The notes beneath the pieces were generated by a model that made no database searches, had not been told where the DNA came from, and saw only the letters and a program-made list of their open reading frames with translations. The position numbers and the translations under genes were made by a program. This document shows, in pieces, positions 1 to 12,121 of a stretch of 64,000 bases of DNA; within the stretch, counting starts at the first letter, position 1, and the number at the start of each line of letters is the position of its first letter. Source of the stretch: Byssochlamys sp. IMV 00236. Taxonomy: Eukaryota > Ascomycota > Eurotiomycetes > Eurotiales > Thermoascaceae. The DNA lies in NCBI GenBank assembly GCA_001931875.2, contig MSJH02000578.1:310001-374000 (forward strand). Direction: 5' to 3'.

Positions 1-2238
1 ATCTTACTGAAGTACCTAGGTATATATTTACAGAATCTAGTAGAATAATCATTTAATGACACCTCCTAGATATTTGACCAGAAATCGTATCGTCATTATG
101 CGCTTTTGCCATAATCCTAGCTCTTCTGATATCCATGCCCTTGCAACACAAACACCCTTCCAGATACTGATGCCCCTAAAAGAGTCCGTGTTGCCAAGGT
201 CCGTCTATTCTTAGGAGGGAATATAGTTTCATCATTGACCAAGTACCTGCACAGCCTCACGGCTGTGCTGAAGCCACCCAACCCCTGCAACTTCACATTT
301 CAGACAAAGTACATGAGAGCCGCGTCTCATACTCAACGAGTGGAATACATCGCTGCTAGAAGTGCAAGCTTTAATGTTACCTTGGCGTCTGACGGACTCG
401 GTCGAGCTTTGTCGATCCTATCTACGCGTCGACGGACTTGCTAGGTTACTGCTACCTGCATCCCTAGCATGATCTTCGCTTGGAACGATAATTATAGCAC
501 AAAAGGCCGGCTGATCGCACAGGCGAGAAGGATATCGTATCTGCCATCCGATCTTCATGATTACGTCGAGTAATGATGTTTCGTTGTCCAGTTGTCAATA
601 AGTTAGGGCTCGGGCCGGAAAGCCTCCATATGCGCGGTGATAATCAACGCGGTTATTTCTCTAGGCAGCAACATTAAGGCAGATCACATATTCGATACTC
701 TGGCCTGCATCACGTATCTGCTGGATGCGTGTCTCATAAGTCAGAGAGTCTGCTGTTCGGGAGAAATTCAGTATCTGTGCTGCACCGATTCTCCACCATG
801 ATCCGAAAATATCTGGAGAAACAAGACGATCTCAGATGTCAGAGGAGCGGACGAGAGAAAAGCAAGGCACCGCAGTAGCGGGTGACGCTAGACTTGTAGA
901 CTGTGACGACGATGGGTGCTATGTGTGCTTTGAATGGTGAATTCGCTCGTTCCTTATCGGGATTCTGGTCAGCACTATTCACAGTTTACCGCAGGGAGAA
1001 ATCTCGGTATGTAGTCAGAGTAGTGATGGATGATGGATGACAATACCCAGTAGCATCAGTCAAATTGGTCTATTATTATTAGTTACGATCTACACCGCGA
1101 ATGGTGGACGCTAGAAGAGGGGGAAAACCGCCCAACACCGATGATCGCATGGCCGCGTTGAACTACCGAGCGCTTCGAGGATCGTGTAAGGCACTATGAA
1201 GCACAATAATTGGTTGGGATGCGCCTGTTCCTGTTGGTCTTCAGCAGCCCAATCCCTTCGTATTCGTAAGGCATGTACCATAACTTAGTCTTGTCGAGTA
1301 TTAATATGTACATACTTTTTCTCGTAGCGCCCAGAGAGGAGAACGCCATCAAGGGTCTGAGGTAATGATCAATCGTCACAGTGGAAAAAGACACTAACTA
1401 GCTAACGAAACGATCTTCTTAACTAAGGTTATCTGAACGGAAAACATTTTTTTCCTCTTTTCGCGTTTTGCGATGCGGGCGCCGTCAGGACTCCAAGGGC
1501 GACAGTCTTGCGTTCCGGAGTTGGCCTGATCGACTAAAGTTAGAGTAACCAATTCACGCCTGAGATCAACCCTCGACTTTCTCCCGCGACTTCATCCTCC
1601 ATCCTCCTCACGATCGTCCCCCTGGTGCCCCCCCATCCCAAGAGAAGTCAGGGCTCCAGACGATCCCTGGACGCTGCAATACCGATCTACTTAGATATCT
1701 TTTCTTGTTCAACCGTCACGTTTCACTTTCTCTCACCGTCGCGTTTCCTTCGTGGGGTTGAATCGGCGAAGCGCATCGCCCACTAAGAGCCCTTTCCCGC
1801 TTTCGCGCTCTTCTTTACCCCCCATTGCCACGATTGTTACTATTACAGCTCATACCGCCCATCGGATCTCTGCACAAGTGATAGACCGCAGTGGATACGG
1901 AATCAGGTACAAGCTGGAGGCTATCTGCGAAGGTGAAACATCCGGATCTCGACGGCTGATGCTTGCGCCCCAGGCAGACTCGCGAGGTGCACTTCGCTCC
2001 CTTATCACTATCAGCGCCCGCGAATGAGTTGTCGGGCCTCCGCCAGCGCCATTTCGTCGTTGTACCTGCATTATTGAGACGACTATCACTTCATAACCTC
2101 TTGCGGCCCTTGCACGCCGAGTCATCGTCAGGACTATAGGTCCCGCTTTCCGCGTGCGCTCGCCCGCGATCTGGTCCCTCCTGGTCCAAGCTCCTACTTT
2201 ATCATATTCTATTCTAGGATACTGCATCGTCAGTCGCA
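1..2238. other. Upstream intergenic region and crzA leader
   Basis: No complete gene can be supported here. Roughly 1480-2238 is pyrimidine-rich and lacks a long ATG-initiated reading frame, fitting a long promoter and 5' leader for crzA. Around 560-860 on the minus strand a stretch reads like degraded coding sequence, but it is broken and not recognisable. The rest shows no repeats or RNA genes that I can identify. Confidence 0.5.
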
Positions 2239-4496
2239 ATGGATTCGCAGGATCAACAACAACAGCAGCAACGGGCACGATCCCTCTCAACGGGGGTTCA
2301 AAACCGGAGCCTCAGCCCGTCCTTTCCCCCGCAGTATCAGAACACCTCGTCCAGTCTCAGGATTGATCCCGCCCTCACGGCTCAGGCCTTCCCTGCTGGA
2401 ACATTCAATACGAATCCTGTGTCCAGCGCAGCTGATTCCTATAACTTTGCTTCTGCGTACCTGGACACCCCCCGGTCTGCAGAGGGGCAGTTTGCGCAAA
2501 ACCAGGGATATGCGCCGTCATTCGACTCTGGTTTCGTGAATCAGCTGGAGCAACCCGGTCAGAACACCGGCGCAGGCGAAGAGAACTTTTCCAACTTGCT
2601 CAACTCGGACCAATCGAGTTTCGATTTTTCTCTGTACCAGAATAACCCTGGGGAGTTCGATCCATCTTCACTTCTCGATCCACAGATTCAGCAATCGCAG
2701 TCTCCAAATCAGTCTGTGAACCCTGCTGATCTTGTCAGCGCCATGTCATCTCCTCACAATCCTACCTCGCCTCATCACCTGCAGCCGGACCAGCACTCTT
2801 CTCCAGGCCCCGCGTCACCGCCGTCTTCGAACCCGGGTAACTACTACCATCGCTCCCATTCGCGCCATACGTCCCTAGATCCGGCAACTGCAGCCTATAT
2901 GACCGGCCACCCACAGTCAGACTGGCAAGGAATGCTAGGAAACCCAGCTTTCCAGGGCCACAGGAGAGCACCGTCTGAACACTCGGAAGTATCGTCGGTA
3001 ACACATTCCCCTTACATGTCTCAACATGAATCGTTCGATGCCATCGAAAACAATCCATCACCGCTCCTGTCAGCGCAAAATGACCCCACTCTCTACGATA
3101 ATGCGTTGGGAATCGAGTCTTTTACTATCTCGGAGCAACAGCAACATGGCTTTAGCCCGGGTCATAGCCCTTACATATCTCCGCAGCTGGGCCCGCAGCA
3201 GACTTTGGATGTTGGGCTGGATACGCAATTCTTGGCGTCCAACCAACTGAATCAATTCCCGTCCCCGTCAACTGATATGTATCTCGGGGGTGACGGTTCA
3301 ATGGCAAACATGCAAGGAATAAGTGCTGCGGAGATGGGACAGGCAACACAGATGGCGCCGCCGTCTATCAATGTGGAGTTTGCACCTCCTTCTCGGAACC
3401 CTAGTTTTGGCCCGGGAAAACCGCCTGCCGATATGGATGCTCTGAGCCCTCCTACTATCCGTGAGATCACTCGTTTATTCAATGTCACTATCGGCTGTTT
3501 TGCTGACCAGGCACAGGTTTGCGAGGACGTAGTAAATCTGACCCCTTTGGCCGTCAAATGACCCGGCCCATGACATCTAGTTCTCTGTCTCCGCATCTAC
3601 AACCTCAGGCCTCATCTCCAAGATCCCTTTCACCCTTGGATCCCTCTCCGCGTTCCCATAGTAATCCTGGATCACGTGACCAATCGCCCTCTAAATCCGC
3701 GAGACGACAGTCCACCTCGTCCCTCGATAGCCGTAGCTATCTCCTGGATCTTGCAGATCCACAGCGTCCAGGAGCTGCTCCCAGTGACTCGAAGCGTACA
3801 CAGAAGCACCCAGCAACATTCCAATGTACGCTCTGTCCCAAGCGTTTCACCCGTGCTTACAATTTGCGCTCTCACCTCCGTACTCACACGGACGAGAGGC
3901 CTTTTGTTTGCACTGTCTGCGGGAAAGCATTTGCGCGCCAGCATGACCGCAAAAGACACGAAGGCCTTCATTCAGGAGAGAAAAAATTTGTCTGTCGCGG
4001 GGAGCTTGCACGGGGAGGTCAATGGGGATGCGGCCGTCGTTTTGCTCGTGCAGACGCTCTTGGGCGCCATTTTAGGTCCGAAGCAGGCAGGATCTGTATC
4101 AAACCACTGCTCGACGAAGAAGCTCATGAGCGCGACCGTGTATTGATGGAGCAGCAACAGCAGCAACAGCAGGGTCATCTCCAGCCTGTGCCTCAACCCA
4201 TGATTATTCCCGGTATGGATGGCCAACCTACGGGTGGCTTTACGCTTCCTGCCGCGTTGCTGGCTCAGTATCCTGCATTGCAGACTTTGCAGTGGGACCA
4301 GATTGCTCCAGCAGCAGAGGATCCTAACGACATCAGCGGACGTAGCAGCTTTGATGCTAGTTCTGGTGGCGAATTTGGATACGACGATGATGATTCTGGC
4401 CTCAATAGTGGCTATAACAGCAATAGAGGATCAATGTACGGAGTCAACCAAGGCCAAATAGCCTATGGGATGAATGACTGGGGCCGTGCGCAGTGA
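2239..4496 (+). CDS. crzA: Calcineurin-responsive C2H2 zinc-finger transcription factor CrzA
   Basis: Transcription factor that is dephosphorylated by calcineurin and enters the nucleus to drive calcium, cation and cell-wall stress genes. Two exons, 2239-3460 and 3517-4496, are joined by a 56-nt intron (GTGAGA..CACAG with a TGCTGAC branch site) and give 733 aa. The N-terminal half is Gln/Ser/Pro-rich with a poly-Q run near the start. PSINVEF near residue 375 resembles a PxIxIT calcineurin-docking motif. Two canonical C2H2 fingers ([20 protein letters not shown]) start near residue 510. A third, loose finger follows (CRG..WGCGRRF), as is usual for Crz1/CrzA. A second poly-Q run and an acidic tail end the protein. 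Reading through the intron gives a 440-aa product without fingers. Identification is from family resemblance and is strong. Confidence 0.93.
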
Positions 4497-5424
4497 GATA
4501 GCGAAGCCCCCTGCCTATGGTTAGGCAATCCTTCTGATGCATTTCATTAACTCTATACCGCTGCGGGTCTGTCGGTGCCTTATCCCGTTCCATGCGGGGT
4601 TTTCTACGAAACACGCCCCATTTACTTTTTTGTCTCTGCTTCCTCAGAGGAATGGATACCACATATAGAAAGATTCTGCGGCGTTACTTCTGGAGTGGAA
4701 AACAGCAGGGTTGATTTGGATATGCTCATCTTGACGCCTTTTTTTGGGTTTAAGGTTACACTCTGTTCGTGTTCTTCTCCTCCATTTTATTTTTTCTTCT
4801 CTTTTTTTGGTATCTATCCCCCTGTCTTCTCATCAGTGATGAGTTTTCCTTGCGTCGATTTCACGGGATTATGACGATTTCATCCCTTCATACCCCAAGG
4901 ACCTTTTTTCTTCCTTTCTTCTTCTCTTTACTGCTTCTTGATATCGAAATACCCTTTTGACTATGTCTCAGAAGAATATAGGAGAGATAGCATCTATGTT
5001 TCTTGCGGTATGTGTTGGAAAAGGAACCACAGGTCGTTAATCAATAGATTTATACAGGTAACACAGCCTGGTACTGTGCTTGGGTTTTCTTATCGTTCTT
5101 TTACCATATGACATAGTCCTATTGGACAAAAGTTCCCTGAAGACAAGTAGCAATGTATTTACTAGAGGACATACGCAGGGGAACGAAAGGGGGTATACAC
5201 ATAAAACTACTCATCCATCAACACAGCAAAGAACACGACGGAGGAACTAAGACCCGCATCGCTCCCCCGAACCATCTCTTCCATCTTTCAAAGGTCTTAT
5301 GAATACAACACGATATGATATGAAAAGAAACCAAAAGCAAGAGCAAAAGTTGGAATCTCTGAGCGACTTCAGAGAGATAATAACAGAAGAGGGATGTGAA
5401 AAAAGTCAATTCAGATTCGATACT
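4497..5424. other. Convergent intergenic region between crzA and ALG11
   Basis: Holds the 3' ends of two convergent genes. T- and CT-rich tracts around 4740-4960 are the only obvious structure. No gene or RNA is visible. Confidence 0.6.
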
Positions 5425-7201
5425 CTATCGACGAGTCCGCTTAGTTCTGAGGGTTACGAGCTTCTCTACCTCGGTGATCCACTTCCGATCGAATTCCTCC
5501 TCCGTGAATCGTAGGGCGGATTTCCTGGCGCGCTGGCGCATGGCTACTTTTTCTTCCTCGGGTAGAGCCAGGGCGGCTTCGAAAGCAGCGGCGAATTCTT
5601 CTTCTGTAGTTGCGCGGAAGCCGGTGGCGCCGTCGCCGAGGTCGACTACGATGTCTTCGCGGGGACCTCCAGAGTCGTGAACAACGCTGATTAGACCTGC
5701 GGCCTGGTATTCGACAACGCAAATGCCGAAGTGTTCGTTCCACATAGCATTCGCGCCTATGGAGGAGGTGCGGAGGTGGGAGAGCACAGTGGGCCAGCTC
5801 GCGTCGCAGATGAAGGTGGTGTGGTCGCGGATGCGGAGTTCATGGGCTAAGAGGCGGAGGTTGTAGATATGGGTTTCGTCGGGGCTGCCGTGACGCACGG
5901 AACCGATGAGGATGAGTTTAGGTGTCGGCTGAGATGCAGATGCAGGGTTCTTCTGTCTGTCGTTGAGGAAGCGGGCAAAAGACTTCAGGACCAAAGGGTG
6001 GTTCTTTTCTGGGCGAAACTGTGCAATGTACAGTATTGTTGGTTCTCGTGTCTTTTCTGTGTCTGAATTTACCTCGATTGAGGATTCGAGTTCTGAAACC
6101 GCGGTGGGTGGGAATATCACGGTTGGTTCTCCGTGCTCTCTCCTCTTCCGGGATGGACCCCAGAGAGTTCTGATATGCGCAGACGTCCAAGAGGAGTTGC
6201 ACATCACCACATCCACCTTACCACCAACCCAGCCGTAGAGCCAGGCGAAGGCAAGCCAGTATTTCCGCTTTGCGAAGCCTCTCCAACCAGTTCCCGCGCC
6301 AGAATTGATTCCTTTTGTGCCGGTTGTGTCATCAAGCGACTCGAGCATATCCGTTGATATCGTGGGGTAGTGGACATACGCTCCCGTTGGAACAGAGGGA
6401 AAGAGAAGCTTCGAAAATGCGAGCGTAAAAGCGTATCCCATAGTGTCTATGAAGATGTCCGGTACAAGTAGGTTGAACGCGTCGTACACGACAATCAGAG
6501 AACCCAGCGACTGTCCCAGAAGTGTCAAATAAGGGTACATGCTGTGAAGGACGTATTTACGCGTCGACAGATATAGTAGCACGAGCGTTGGCGGGTGAAG
6601 TTGGATGTTGAAGCGGTTCTAGAGGCACGACAGTCAGTAACAGGCATAGTGCATTTGTCGAATCTAAGTACTGTACTGACCTTGACTCGCTCCACCATTT
6701 CAGTCTTTCCAACTTCGTGGTCTCCGGTATAGATAACACAAGTAGCCTTGGGCCATCGTTTCTGCGTCGCATGGACGGCCTCCCAAAGTACACGTTCCCC
6801 TCCTCCGCCTGCGTTGCTATCGCGAGAGTAAGTAATTGGACGGGGTATCTTCGATCGTCATATGCATACCAAAATGGATGGAAGAAGCCAACTATCCCGT
6901 CCCAATCATCTTCTGTCCCTTTGCGCTTGGGTGGAGTTCCTGGAGCGGTGTCATCGACCTTCTCCCACTCCTCATCCTCAGAACTCTTCGAGGTTCGTTT
7001 GTCCCGTTTCGAATCGAAGTCCTCCCGCTCAACGCGGACACGGTCGAGTATTGCCTGTCTCCTATCTGCTGTCCTTCTCTGTATAGACCAGCCAAGGGTG
7101 CGTAAGGCGAATCCGATAGTATAGGAACCGAACTTGGGAAGCAGGAACACAGCTGCCACGAAAGTGATAATGGAAGTGGCCAACTTCGATAAGAGCGACA
7201 T
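5425..7201 (-). CDS. ALG11: GDP-Man:Man3GlcNAc2-PP-dolichol alpha-1,2-mannosyltransferase
   Basis: Adds the fourth and fifth mannoses to the dolichol-linked oligosaccharide on the cytosolic face of the ER, for N-glycosylation. Exons on the minus strand are 7201-6870, 6816-6681 and 6618-5425. The introns are 53 nt (GTATGC..GATAG) and 62 nt (GTCAGT..TCTAG). The spliced product is 553 aa and restores GFFHPFCNAGGGGERVLW, the Alg11 N-terminal signature, across intron 1. An N-terminal hydrophobic anchor follows the chosen Met. An in-frame ATG at 7270 would add 23 residues. The C-terminal half is a GT4 glycosyltransferase with the EX7E pair in EHFGICVVEYQAAG. It is divergent from COX18. Confidence 0.93.
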
Positions 7202-7606
7202 GGCGGGAGAAGAACAGATGTCGTTTTCCACAGATACTAGCGCATATTCCACAGACGGTTGAAAGGGCAACTATCGCTCCTCGGGGAGCTCTGCCTCTGC
7301 ATTTGCTGTGTGAGTTGGTGGTGGTCTTGTGAATATCTCCCCCGTCACGAAGGAGAGCTGGTCAGATTACTGTATCATACAGTCTGGTGAGACACCACGT
7401 GATGCCAGATCCCGCTTTGTGGAGCTAACAAAAGCTTCTTGCGGAGCTTAAGACTACATCTCCGAACTGCTCAATAACATTTCACGATTCCCATTGTTGT
7501 TGGCACAACGGGCGATTCAGGCTCGCTTCCGCGTTGGAATTCACGTTCATTTGATTCTAGGATCTGGTCTTAGGTACCCAAGCTTCAATTGAACCGTTCG
7601 ACAGTC
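7202..7606. promoter_or_regulatory. Divergent ALG11/COX18 promoter with an E-box
   Basis: About 400 bp separate the two start codons, so this region probably drives both genes. CACGTG at 7396-7401 is a perfect bHLH (E-box) hexamer. No clear TATA box is visible. The role of the E-box is inferred only. Confidence 0.45.
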
Positions 7607-8638
7607 ATGGCATCAATCTATCCGCGATTAGTTCTCCGAGCGCGTTCCGGCGGCAATATTATTTCATCGAGCGCTTTTCAGCAACGGCGATCATTCCACC
7701 CTACTCGACCGTCTCCTTTCATCAATGAAGCTTTGGATATCTCCTCTAGCTTCCTCCATGGCGTCCACGATGTGACTGGTCTTCCATGGGCCGCTTCTAT
7801 TCCCTTAACTGCATTCATCGTTCGAATGACCGTCGCGCTGCCTTTGCAGATCTACACAAGAATACACGCTCGCAGGAATCGTGATCTTTCACCACTTCTT
7901 CTATCCTGGCGCAAAGTCTATCAAGATCAGATCATGGAGAAGGCAAGGCAAGAAGGCAGACCTTTACTACCTTTCGAGGCAGATCAAAAGTTAAACGAGG
8001 AAATGTCCAAGAGACAGAAATTGTTACGCAAGCGCTGGAAAGCCGCAAGGTTTCATGGCATGGCTACCTTTTTGCAGATTCCAATTTGGCTTTCTCTGAT
8101 GGAAAGTCTGCGAGCGATGTGTGGGAATAATAATGGACTTGTGCCCTGGGTCTTGTCACTTATGGAGTCGGAATCTGCCGATCCAAGTCAATATCACCAT
8201 CTCAATATCGAGCAGTCTCTTGCATCTGAAGGTGCCCTCTGGTTCCCCGATCTATTGGCCGGAGATACAACTGGCATACTTCCCCTGATGCTTGCCGCGA
8301 CCATTTGGACAAATGTCAGCATAGGCTGGAAGACTCCTTCCTTCAAAGAACTTGCGGACTTCCCGCGGACGGAAATGGTCAAGCAGGGTATTTTGAAGAC
8401 GATCAAAATGTTCATCCAGTTCATGGCCATCAATATAGGCATCAATTCCTATATGTCTGGAATGCCTACTGGACTAATGATCTACTGGATCACTAGCGCG
8501 AACGTTGCGACACTGCAGACCGCATTCCTCAATAAATACATGTTCTCAAAAGCGCCTCTCAAGCCGTGGATGAAGATGCACGTCGGACTCCGGAAGGCCG
8601 GGGAAGCCAAGCCAGAGAAAGCAGCATCCAAAATATAA
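7607..8638 (+). CDS. COX18: Mitochondrial inner-membrane insertase Cox18/Oxa2
   Basis: Member of the Oxa1/YidC/Alb3 family that exports the C-terminal tail of Cox2 across the inner membrane during cytochrome oxidase assembly. Single exon, 343 aa. I chose the ATG at 7607 because the six codons before it start with a non-ATG codon. The N-terminus is Arg/Ser-rich and lacks acids, as expected of a mitochondrial presequence. Hydrophobic segments match the five-helix insertase core, including GLPWAASIPLTAFIVRM, GMATFLQIPIWLSLM and GLMIYWITSANVATLQ. The charged loop around residues 95-145 is typical of the family. Cox18 rather than Oxa1 is favoured by the short C-terminal tail. Confidence 0.9.
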   Translation: MASIYPRLVLRARSGGNIISSSAFQQRRSFHPTRPSPFINEALDISSSFLHGVHDVTGLPWAASIPLTAFIVRMTVALPLQIYTRIHARRNRDLSPLLLSWRKVYQDQIMEKARQEGRPLLPFEADQKLNEEMSKRQKLLRKRWKAARFHGMATFLQIPIWLSLMESLRAMCGNNNGLVPWVLSLMESESADPSQYHHLNIEQSLASEGALWFPDLLAGDTTGILPLMLAATIWTNVSIGWKTPSFKELADFPRTEMVKQGILKTIKMFIQFMAINIGINSYMSGMPTGLMIYWITSANVATLQTAFLNKYMFSKAPLKPWMKMHVGLRKAGEAKPEKAASKI

Positions 8639-8774
8639 CTGCCGACTGATCGAAAACTGTGAAAGAAATTACATGACTGGTGTCAAATATGATGCAAAAA
8701 AGGGGGAATAATTGCCGTCCTGGACAGAAACACCGAACCTGCTTCTCGCGTGCCCTCGAAGAACGTCCAGAAGA

Positions 8775-9170
8775 TCATGCATGCATCCGGGGCGAATTAT
8801 ATTTATGCAGACCGAGCATTTCCAACATCTTTTTCCGAGGGCCCCAGACCACCGCGCTTTCTGGACTGGATAGATTCATGTGGAGCTCCTGGTTGAGTAG
8901 AATTATGATGGACTCAGGATCCAGATGCCGGAAAAAGCTTGCCCATATGCCCAGATGAATGCCTCGGGGTGAGCTGTCGAGAAAGGTATGAAGGACGGCG
9001 TTATCATATCTGATCCAGTTTTCTGGATATTAACAGACATTGGTAATCAGCGGCAGTGGTTACGTTCATCTGGCTCATTGCTGTCTAGGGTTTACTCCCC
9101 GCTCTAATTTCTAGATGGACTGTCAGACGTGGATCGCAGAACGAGCGGCAGCTCGCGTGCATTATTGTCA
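8775..9170 (-). pseudogene. C-terminal exon fragment of an unidentified gene
   Basis: A minus-strand frame of 81 codons (9022-8775) ends in TGA and starts right after a good 3' splice site (AATATCCAG). It contains GIHLGIWASFFRHLDPES. A preceding piece ending at 9096 before GTAAAC joins in frame and supplies HLEIRAGK. Composition is clearly protein-like, but I could not follow the gene further 5' without a frame break. I do not recognise the product. It is either the 3' end of a real gene or a relic of the adjacent degraded island. Confidence 0.4.
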
Positions 9171-9915
9171 TGGAGGGGGTGACTCGAGGAATCTGCGGTG
9201 GTGAAAAGAGTTCCGTCCTTTTAGCAGATTTCCGATATGTGCTTTGAGAACGGAGGGTCGAAGTGAAACGTCTCTTGCGCTTTCTGGGTTATGGTTGCGA
9301 CAGTGCCGCGGTGAGACAAAACGAAATACTGAAAATATGTGCTCCACGTATGATCCAGGCACCGTACATCGTCGGAGTGTAGACTGACGTCGATATTGTG
9401 CGTCACCTCTTTCTGCCAATAGCGCCTTCTCGTTGTCCTCTTCGACCCAAAGAATCCAGTTGATGCTCAACCGAAATGATCCATTGGCTGTTCCGCCATT
9501 ATCACTGTCTGTGACATCGTTGGTGGTAGCGTCGACTTCGATATGATACCACAATGGCCACCCGGTGACTGTTCCGGTGTCTTTTTGACTCGCAGTAAAT
9601 AGAGTGCTGTCGTTCTCCCCAAAGGAGACCCTGATAGCGTCCATTCGGGAGGCTTAAGAAAGTATTTGATAGGGAAACCAGAGGTTCGCCATGTCTGTAT
9701 GGGATCTGACGATATCTGTAGATCCTTGACTGACCTTCACGGCGCTTGTAATTATGAAAGCTACTTGTGACAAAGCTAAACCACATTTTTCTTTCACACT
9801 GTTCAAGATCTGGGTGGTAGTGTGGCCGGAACATAGAGAAAAGAGACTTCACACTTTGTGCATGCTGTCTCTTTATCTTAGTGAAAAGCATTGGTACATA
9901 TCTTACAAGAGTCAT
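9168..9915 (-). pseudogene. Degraded coding fragment, possible PD-(D/E)XK-like relic
   Basis: An open minus-strand frame from 9644 reads VSFGENDSTLFTASQ and then FRLSINWILWVEED, but its best continuation (WSTYFQYFVLSHRGT) is in a different frame near 9400. No plausible intron lies between, so a frameshift is likely. Upstream near 9720 a frame contains YRYRQIPYRHGEPL, which resembles EYRQISYSAAEP in the fragment at 11.2-12.1 kb. The relation to that family rests on this short match only. Confidence 0.35.
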
Positions 9916-10186
9916 ATTTACTCGGTTACTGATTCCAGTTTCTTATTACTATTATGTTACCAGAACCGACCCAACAGTCTCCTTTTCCATTTCTATCCAT
10001 GTTATCACTTCGGTATAGAACGAGTTGACTGGGCCAGGTACATTGAGCTTCTCTAATGCCTAATTTTCTTGTTTGTTATCGCCGCTGCCCCATCCGTGCC
10101 GCAAGGTAAGTATCATAGACCGCTTTACACGTCTGTATATCCACAGCGCGCCCAATATGTCAGATTCTTTCTTCAGGAATCGCTTG

Positions 10187-10940
10187 TTACGAGTACTTGA
10201 CAAGTTTCAGACCCTTGACGGTAGGATTGTCTTTTAATTGCGAACGAACAGTAATGGAGCCGAATGCCGTATATGTCGACAGATCCTTACCCTGCCCACA
10301 AGTTGCTCCCGGGATGAGCTGAATCGTGAACCGTTAAGCCGAGTCAGTATGACCTTCATATCCTTTGAGCTCAGCACCGTATCGATTATCGAATGAAATT
10401 GAGGACAGCAACTATGTGGGACGGGCGAACACTCGAAGGGAGGCATGTCATGGCCATCGTTCGCTTCTACCAGATGGGCCATGGCATCTTGGACCAGTTC
10501 TCGGTTTTCGAACGATTCGCTAGCAGCTAGAATCAAGAAGGCTCCGATGGCTATGAAAAGTGGCGATTTCGCCTTCATAATTAAGTCAGCCTCAATTCTG
10601 TAAGTACAAGATTCGGTTTTGTATATATTGCTTACCAAGTATATGTCGAAGCTGGTCGTCATCAGAAAATTTGCTTTGGAGATCATGCATCATGGAATTT
10701 AGCAGCCAGTCTTCGATAGATACAAGTGTGCTGTATTTCTCTGAGAAGATCCTCGTGGCAAAGTCCTGCAGCACGCTCGCGATGGAACCCGAGGAAGCAA
10801 CAGATACCCAGATCAGTGCAGGCAGGTGATGGGAAGGACCAGAAGTCGCAATGCCACCCTTGTATATACTGGGCCGCAATCCACGGCACCTTGATCTCAC
10901 TTCTACCAGTAAAGTATCATTTACTGTTGGTGATAAAGGT
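10187..10940 (-). CDS. Uncharacterised multi-exon protein, 5' end uncertain
   Basis: Three minus-strand exons join in frame: about 10940-10636, 10550-10291 and 10213-10187. The introns are GTAAGC..TTCATAG (85 nt) and GTAAGG..CGTCAAG. The product reads YKGGIATSGPSHHLPALIW, then a long helical segment with EDWLLNSMMHDLQ, then MPPFECSPVPHSCCPQFHS, ending GLKLVKYS and a stop. I do not know the family. The first exon may start upstream, since no convincing ATG is seen. It lies on the same strand as the surrounding degraded genes and may be a truncated member of the same island. Confidence 0.4.
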
Positions 10941-11185
10941 CTTCACCTGCGTCGAGTTTGGCTAAGTATAAGATTTGGCTAGGGAACGCAAAGCAAGAAG
11001 ATCGAGAGAAGAGAAGTTGACCCTGGCATATGCTAAGCATAGGAGATTTTCATGTCTTGATTCTGTTTACAGTCGAAGTGATCCTCCGCATACTTTGAAG
11101 TCAGCAGATCTGTTATTCTTTGGTGATTTCACTCGACATGAGCTCAGTATGCTTTTCCAGTTCCAACCTTGCAAGAAAAGGAATG

Positions 11186-12058
11186 TTAGCAGCGTTCAAC
11201 AATCAATGCGTTATCGTGCTTCTGATAAACGTCTGACGCATTTGCCTGGCTTACCTGACTGAACTCATGGGACGATGCCGAGCAGTGATAAATCACGGGT
11301 GATACTTGGAAAGTGTATTTCCCAGTCCGCTTGAGAAATACGGTTTCGTTATATGTCGAATAGAACCCATAGAGGGTCTCGTTATCATCCATGTATCTCG
11401 CTACTTGGCCTATATTCATGGTATATCTCATCGCTATCTTTATTTGGCCGTGCGTCCGATTAGCTAATTTTCGCATCGGCTCTGCCGCGGAATATGAGAT
11501 CTGACGGTATTCGAAGATAACATCGGTTCCCTTGCAACCCCAGTGCTTTTGTATTGTGTTTCGGGCTATTTGTAAACGGGAGGCTTTGTCGGAATTCGAT
11601 GTCGCGCTAGACGGACCCAAGCATGTAGCCATTGCGGGCTTTTTGATAGATATCTGCAGCAAGCTAAGTATATGGGAATCAATACCTGATTTGCCGATTA
11701 TTGTAAAGGCCTGGTAACATGTACGCTAGAATCCGGATGTCTGAATCTATCGTAAAACTCCCTTCTCCACTTATTAACAAACTCTTCTAGCAGAAGTAGT
11801 AATAAGAAAGTTACTAACCTTGCGTTTAGTAGGAATATTTGGGCGAAACAGGGGCGACCGTGGCACCCAGGAGCTTTAGTGCTCAGCAAATTCCTCAATA
11901 TGGTTCAATGAGTTTTCAAAAGAATTGTTTTGACCTAATAACTTGGCTAGCTTCGCCGGAGTTATCTTGAGATCCGTTGTCCAAGGTGGTTTTATCTCGC
12001 CAACAATGACGAAGAGACATGGCCATCGACATCGAGCGGAAACGGTATTTCGGGACAT
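11186..12058 (-). pseudogene. Fragmentary PD-(D/E)XK-like / FunK1-associated gene (copy beta)
   Basis: Two minus-strand blocks look like parts of one gene. The first (12058-11876) contains FVIVGEIKPPW followed by LAKLLGQ, a typical E-x-K nuclease-fold core of this fungal family, and then stops. The second (from an ATG at 11632) contains IGQVARYMDDNETLYGF, STYNETVFLKR and FQVSPVIYH, which normally follow the core. About 240 bases lie between the blocks, with stops and no clean splice solution. The second block ends at a possible GTAAGC donor near 11254. No full-length protein can be built, so I call it a relic. The family name comes from motif resemblance, not from a search. Confidence 0.5.
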
Positions 12059-12121
12059 AATAGTGCAAAATCCAAAAAAAAACTAAGTAGTTACTACTAG
12101 TTATTATATGAATTAATATAA

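Noticed and set aside
235..444. 69-codon plus-strand frame near the window start
   Set aside because: Short, does not begin with ATG, and no homology or splice context supports it.
560..860. Minus-strand protein-like stretch
   Set aside because: About 45 readable codons (WWRIGAAQILNFSRTADS) but no start, no partner exon and a downstream stop; too little to call a gene.
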